DNA of 64,000 nt, taken from Collinsella sp. Its GTDB lineage: Bacteria; Actinomycetota; Coriobacteriia; Coriobacteriales; Coriobacteriaceae. The stretch covers positions 1-64,000 of the forward strand of contig JAUMOL010000017.1 in NCBI GenBank assembly GCA_031295385.1, given 5' to 3'. Shown piece after piece: positions 61,504 to 64,000 of this stretch. The notes beneath the pieces are model-generated. The model made no database searches, had not been told where the DNA came from, and was given only the letters and a program-made list of their open reading frames with translations. The stretch's first letter is position 1. Each line of letters starts with the position of its first letter. The translations under genes and the position numbers were made by a program.

Positions 61504-62160
61504 CTATTTACCACCTTTCATAGCCGGAATTCGGCCAACAACGGGAATGCCCAGGAGCTCTTCTGCCTCTTCGGCACCGCGGATGCGGGTATTGAGCATG
61601 TCTGCCAAAACGACATAGGCAACTGCGATAAAGATACCGGCGAGGAACGCGACAGCAACGTACAGCATACGCTTGGGACCGCTGGGGGCTTCGGGGGTCT
61701 TAGCCTCGTCGATAACGTTGATGCTCTGGGCAGCGCCGACGTTCTGAGCGACCGTACTCACCGAGCTGGCCATGGCCTTTGCGACCTTAGCCGTCTCCTT
61801 GGCATCGGTACCGGTAACCGAAAGCGTAATGACACGCGTGGTGGTCTCGGAGGAAACAGACACCTTGTAGTCATCCAGATCGGTGAGGCCCAGTTCATTG
61901 GCTGCGCCGCTCTTAACGCTATCGCTATCCAGCAGCGTGGCGATATCGTTGGAAAGCATCTGACTCGCCGAGAGATCGTTGTAGCTCATCTGACCGCTAT
62001 CGTCGGTCTTGGCGAGAATGTACATGCTCGTCGTCGCGGTATAGGTGTTGTCCATCGCAACGAAGGACACGATGCCCATGGCGATCGCGCAGACCACCGG
62101 AAGGGTGATGACCAGCTGAAGGTGCTTCTTCAGCAGCTGGAACAGTTCGAGAAGGGTCAT
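61504..62160 (-). CDS. cpsC: CpsC/Wzz-type polysaccharide co-polymerase, kinase activator
   Basis: A 218-residue membrane protein with two spans (LQLVITLPVVCAIAMGIVSF and MLYVAVAFLAGIFIAVAYVV) around an extracellular Wzz domain that begins TYTATTSMYILAKTDDSGQ; the PxxP-like region before the second span is AKTPEAPSGPKRM. The short cytoplasmic tail RGAEEAEELLGIPVVGRIPA activates the BY-kinase. First gene of the cps run; no glycosyltransferases are in the window. Confidence 0.92.
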   Translation of the reverse strand: MTLLELFQLLKKHLQLVITLPVVCAIAMGIVSFVAMDNTYTATTSMYILAKTDDSGQMSYNDLSASQMLSNDIATLLDSDSVKSGAANELGLTDLDDYKVSVSSETTTRVITLSVTGTDAKETAKVAKAMASSVSTVAQNVGAAQSINVIDEAKTPEAPSGPKRMLYVAVAFLAGIFIAVAYVVLADMLNTRIRGAEEAEELLGIPVVGRIPAMKGGK

Positions 62161-62301
62161 GCAGCTTGCCTTTCATTTCCCCAGTTCGGATTGACAAAAC
62201 TGTCCGTATGTTATCGCATCTTTTTACCGAGACCAAACTCTATACATAAGAAACAGGCTCTCCTGTAAAAATGTCGGAAGCAATCGTAAAATTGCACAAC
62301 A

Positions 62302-62330
62302 ACGCCGCACCCGAAAGTCAAATGCGGCGT
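62302..62330 (-). terminator. Hairpin 3' of the histidine kinase
   Basis: ACGCCGCA/TGCGGCGT arms around 13 bases, followed on the minus strand by TGTTGTGCAATTTTACG; 26 bp beyond the kinase stop. Confidence 0.65.
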
Positions 62331-62355
62331 CTGCATCAATATCTATGTTATATCG

Positions 62356-63780
62356 CTATGCGAATGGCTCGTCCTGCTGTATGGGAAACGTCACCGTAAT
62401 GGTGGTTCCCACGCCCAACTCGCTCGACAGATCGAGCGTGGCGTGATGATACAGGGCCGCATGCTTGACAATGGCAAGCCCCAGACCGGTTCCGCCGCGT
62501 GCCTTGGACCTACTCTTGTCCACGCGATAGAACCGCTCAAATACCTTGCCCTGTTCTTCAAGCGCGATACCGATTCCCGTGTCGGCGACCGCAAGGAACG
62601 GATGGCCTTCGTCGTTGGTGCCGCACTGCAGCGTAACCGTACCGCCGGGTCGATTGTAGCGGATGGCGTTGCTTGCCAGATTATAGATGAGCTCGTCAAT
62701 CAAGCGCGACACGCCCTCGATGACCACAGGCTTGGTCTCATGACTTATCGTCACATTCGCCTGACGGGCGACCTGTTCAAGACGCTGCTCGACCGCGTAG
62801 ATGGCACGCGAGAGCTCAATAGGCTCCGTGGACCCAATGGGCACCGCCTCGCCCTCAGCTGCACGCTCGGCCTCGTCCAAGTTAGACAGCGTAAGGATAT
62901 CGTTGACAAGCGCTGCCAAGCGGCCCGCCTCACGATAGATGCGACCGCCAAAGTTGCGCAGGTCGCCCTCGCCCTCGACCATGCCGTTTGCGATGAGCTC
63001 GGCATAGCCCGAAATCGCCGTAAGCGGCGTCTTGAGCTCATGGGTGATATTCGCCGTGAACTCGCGGCGCATACGGTCGTTGTCCGCCAGCACCGCCATT
63101 TGGCGCTTGAGCTCCTGGCGCTGCGACTCAATACGCTCAAGCATGGGGACCATCTCGGCATAGGCGTGCTCATAGCTACGGCGTGGGTGGTCCAAATCCA
63201 CCTCTTGCAAAGGCGCGATGATGGCACGGGACTCGCGGCGCGCCATAAAAAACGAGAGTACCGCACCCGCTGCTGCGATAAGCAGCATCGGCGCCACCAT
63301 CGACAGCAAAATCGCCGCAACGCCAGGCTGGGCCTGCGCCAAGCGGACAACCTGGCCGTTATCAAGGGCGACGGCGCGATACAGCATAATCTCGTCGAGC
63401 GTAGAGCTTGCGCGCTCCGCGGAACCCGAACCACTCTCAAAGGCCTCGATGACCTCGGGGCGATCGCCATGGTTGGGCAGTGTGGAAGGCGACGCCTCGT
63501 TGTCGTAGGCAACCGATCCATCCTTGTTAATCAGCGTGATGCGCAAGTCCTCTCGATCGAGGCTACGCAAGAACGGGATGGGCTCCTGCTGCTCGTCGAG
63601 GGCGGCAGCAATGAGCTCGGTTTCTTGCGCCAGGTTGGCACTCGTGGCATCCGCCAAGGTGTTTTGCACAAAGAACGCACCCAGCACCGTAAACGCCACG
63701 ATAACCGCCATGGCGCAGACAAAGATCGTCACAAAAACGCGGTGCGACAGCGTATGTTTTCCCTGGGGGGCGAAGACCAC
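62356..63780 (-). CDS. PhoR-type sensor histidine kinase
   Basis: A 474-residue membrane kinase: span 1 (VFVTIFVCAMAVIVAFTVLGAFFV), an extracellular domain of about 120 residues, span 2 (ILLSMVAPMLLIAAAGAVLSFFMAR), then a phosphoacceptor H-box FTANITHELKTPLTAISGY and the ATPase motifs N (ELIYNLASNAIRYN), G1 (AVADTGIGIA) and G2 (RGGTGLGLAIVKHAAL). The arrangement is that of PhoR/PnpS kinases sensing phosphate or envelope signals. It starts 3 bp after the response regulator stop. Confidence 0.92.
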   Translation of the reverse strand: MVFAPQGKHTLSHRVFVTIFVCAMAVIVAFTVLGAFFVQNTLADATSANLAQETELIAAALDEQQEPIPFLRSLDREDLRITLINKDGSVAYDNEASPSTLPNHGDRPEVIEAFESGSGSAERASSTLDEIMLYRAVALDNGQVVRLAQAQPGVAAILLSMVAPMLLIAAAGAVLSFFMARRESRAIIAPLQEVDLDHPRRSYEHAYAEMVPMLERIESQRQELKRQMAVLADNDRMRREFTANITHELKTPLTAISGYAELIANGMVEGEGDLRNFGGRIYREAGRLAALVNDILTLSNLDEAERAAEGEAVPIGSTEPIELSRAIYAVEQRLEQVARQANVTISHETKPVVIEGVSRLIDELIYNLASNAIRYNRPGGTVTLQCGTNDEGHPFLAVADTGIGIALEEQGKVFERFYRVDKSRSKARGGTGLGLAIVKHAALYHHATLDLSSELGVGTTITVTFPIQQDEPFA

Positions 63781-63783
63781 GGG

Positions 63784-64000
63784 TTACTCCTCCGATGCGG
63801 TGGCCGCGGTGTCGTCACCTTCGGCACCATCACCGGCAGAAGGCTCGGCCAAGCGGTAGCCCACGCCGCGCACGGTCTCGATGGCGCTGGCATGCTCGCC
63901 CAGTTTTTGGCGAAGCGTCTGCACGTGCACGTCAACGGTGCGCGAACCGCCGTCGAAGTCCCAGCCCCACACGCTCTGCAGCAACGACTCGCGGGTAAAG
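63784..64000 (-). CDS. PhoB/OmpR-type response regulator, C-terminal part (cut by window end)
   Basis: Only the last 71 codons are in the window. They read FTRESLLQSVWGWDFDGGSRTVDVHVQTLRQKLG followed by IETVRGVGYRLAEP, the winged-helix effector domain of OmpR/PhoB regulators, and an acidic tail. The receiver domain lies beyond position 64000. It is the partner of the histidine kinase that begins 3 bp downstream. Confidence 0.9.
   Translation of the reverse strand, partial: FTRESLLQSVWGWDFDGGSRTVDVHVQTLRQKLGEHASAIETVRGVGYRLAEPSAGDGAEGDDTAATASEE

Noticed and set aside
1..64000. tRNA, rRNA, prophage or complete insertion sequences
   Set aside because: No cloverleaf-like or rRNA sequence, transposase, integrase or phage structural gene was recognised by eye; a covariance-model search would be needed to exclude small RNAs.

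Overview
The window looks like chromosome of a gut Coriobacteriia, most likely Collinsella or a close relative. Coding DNA is GC-rich, many transcription units are short and run on the minus strand, and the gene mix fits this group: type I glutamine synthetase next to an orphan OmpR-type regulator, feoAAB, the lactate-racemization (lar) genes, an Ebg-type beta-galactosidase, YhgE/Pip proteins and coenzyme-linked flavin enzymes. The assignment is inferred from gene content and composition; no rRNA or tRNA gene was seen to confirm it.

Layout. 0.3-2.7 kb: molybdenum cofactor genes moaA and a moaC-mobB fusion. 3-4 kb: a putative PD-(D/E)XK-fold protein between two copies of one hairpin repeat. 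4.2-7.9 kb: a heterodimeric ABC exporter. 8.1-9.6 kb: a MATE exporter behind a MerR-type promoter, followed by what seems to be the tail of a lost MerR regulator. 9.6-14 kb: ligA with a coupled micro-ORF, and an HtrA protease. 14.1-16.3 kb: a visibly A/T-richer island of three exported-protein genes, two of them broken. 16.4-18.5 kb: a GlnR-like regulator and glnA. 18.6-22.7 kb: LacI, GntR and AlbA/AAA-4 regulators plus a GntR remnant. 22.8-30.5 kb: an Old-Yellow-Enzyme-type reductase, ferrous iron uptake (feoA, feoA, feoB, Cys-rich partner), an HPr-like protein and an APC transporter. 30.7-35.5 kb: ebgA-ebgC and a divergent LacI regulator. 35.7-38.4 kb: aspS and serB. 38.5-43.1 kb: larB-larC-tetR on plus and larA plus an aquaporin (lactate channel candidate) on minus. 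44-48.4 kb: ppc and hisS. 48.7-51.7 kb: an MFS pseudogene, an M20 amidohydrolase and a DMT exporter. 51.9-56.9 kb: two adjacent YhgE/Pip proteins. 57.3-64 kb: htpG, a GNAT acetyltransferase, the cpsC-cpsD-cpsB polysaccharide phosphoregulation genes, and a PhoR/PhoB-type two-component system cut by the window end.

The most unusual signal lies between genes. Many 3' ends carry long hairpins of about 45-130 nt. In several cases two hairpins share an almost identical core while their outer arms differ and every change in one arm is matched in the other: 40940-41066 versus 43880-44006, 35506-35549 versus 35568-35611, and the apical parts of 49206-49295 and 57136-57235. There are also three MITE-like inverted-repeat elements (12148-12348, 20578-20714, 28740-28959) and a shared 21-nt repeat that lies inside the coding end of an ABC exporter gene and in intergenic hairpins.

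Functional links. lar genes and the channel should support D/L-lactate interconversion and transport, though LarC lacks its C-terminal domain here. glnA and the orphan regulator suggest local nitrogen control. The feo cluster, Ebg cluster and exporters each carry palindromic operator-like sites that suggest dedicated regulators.
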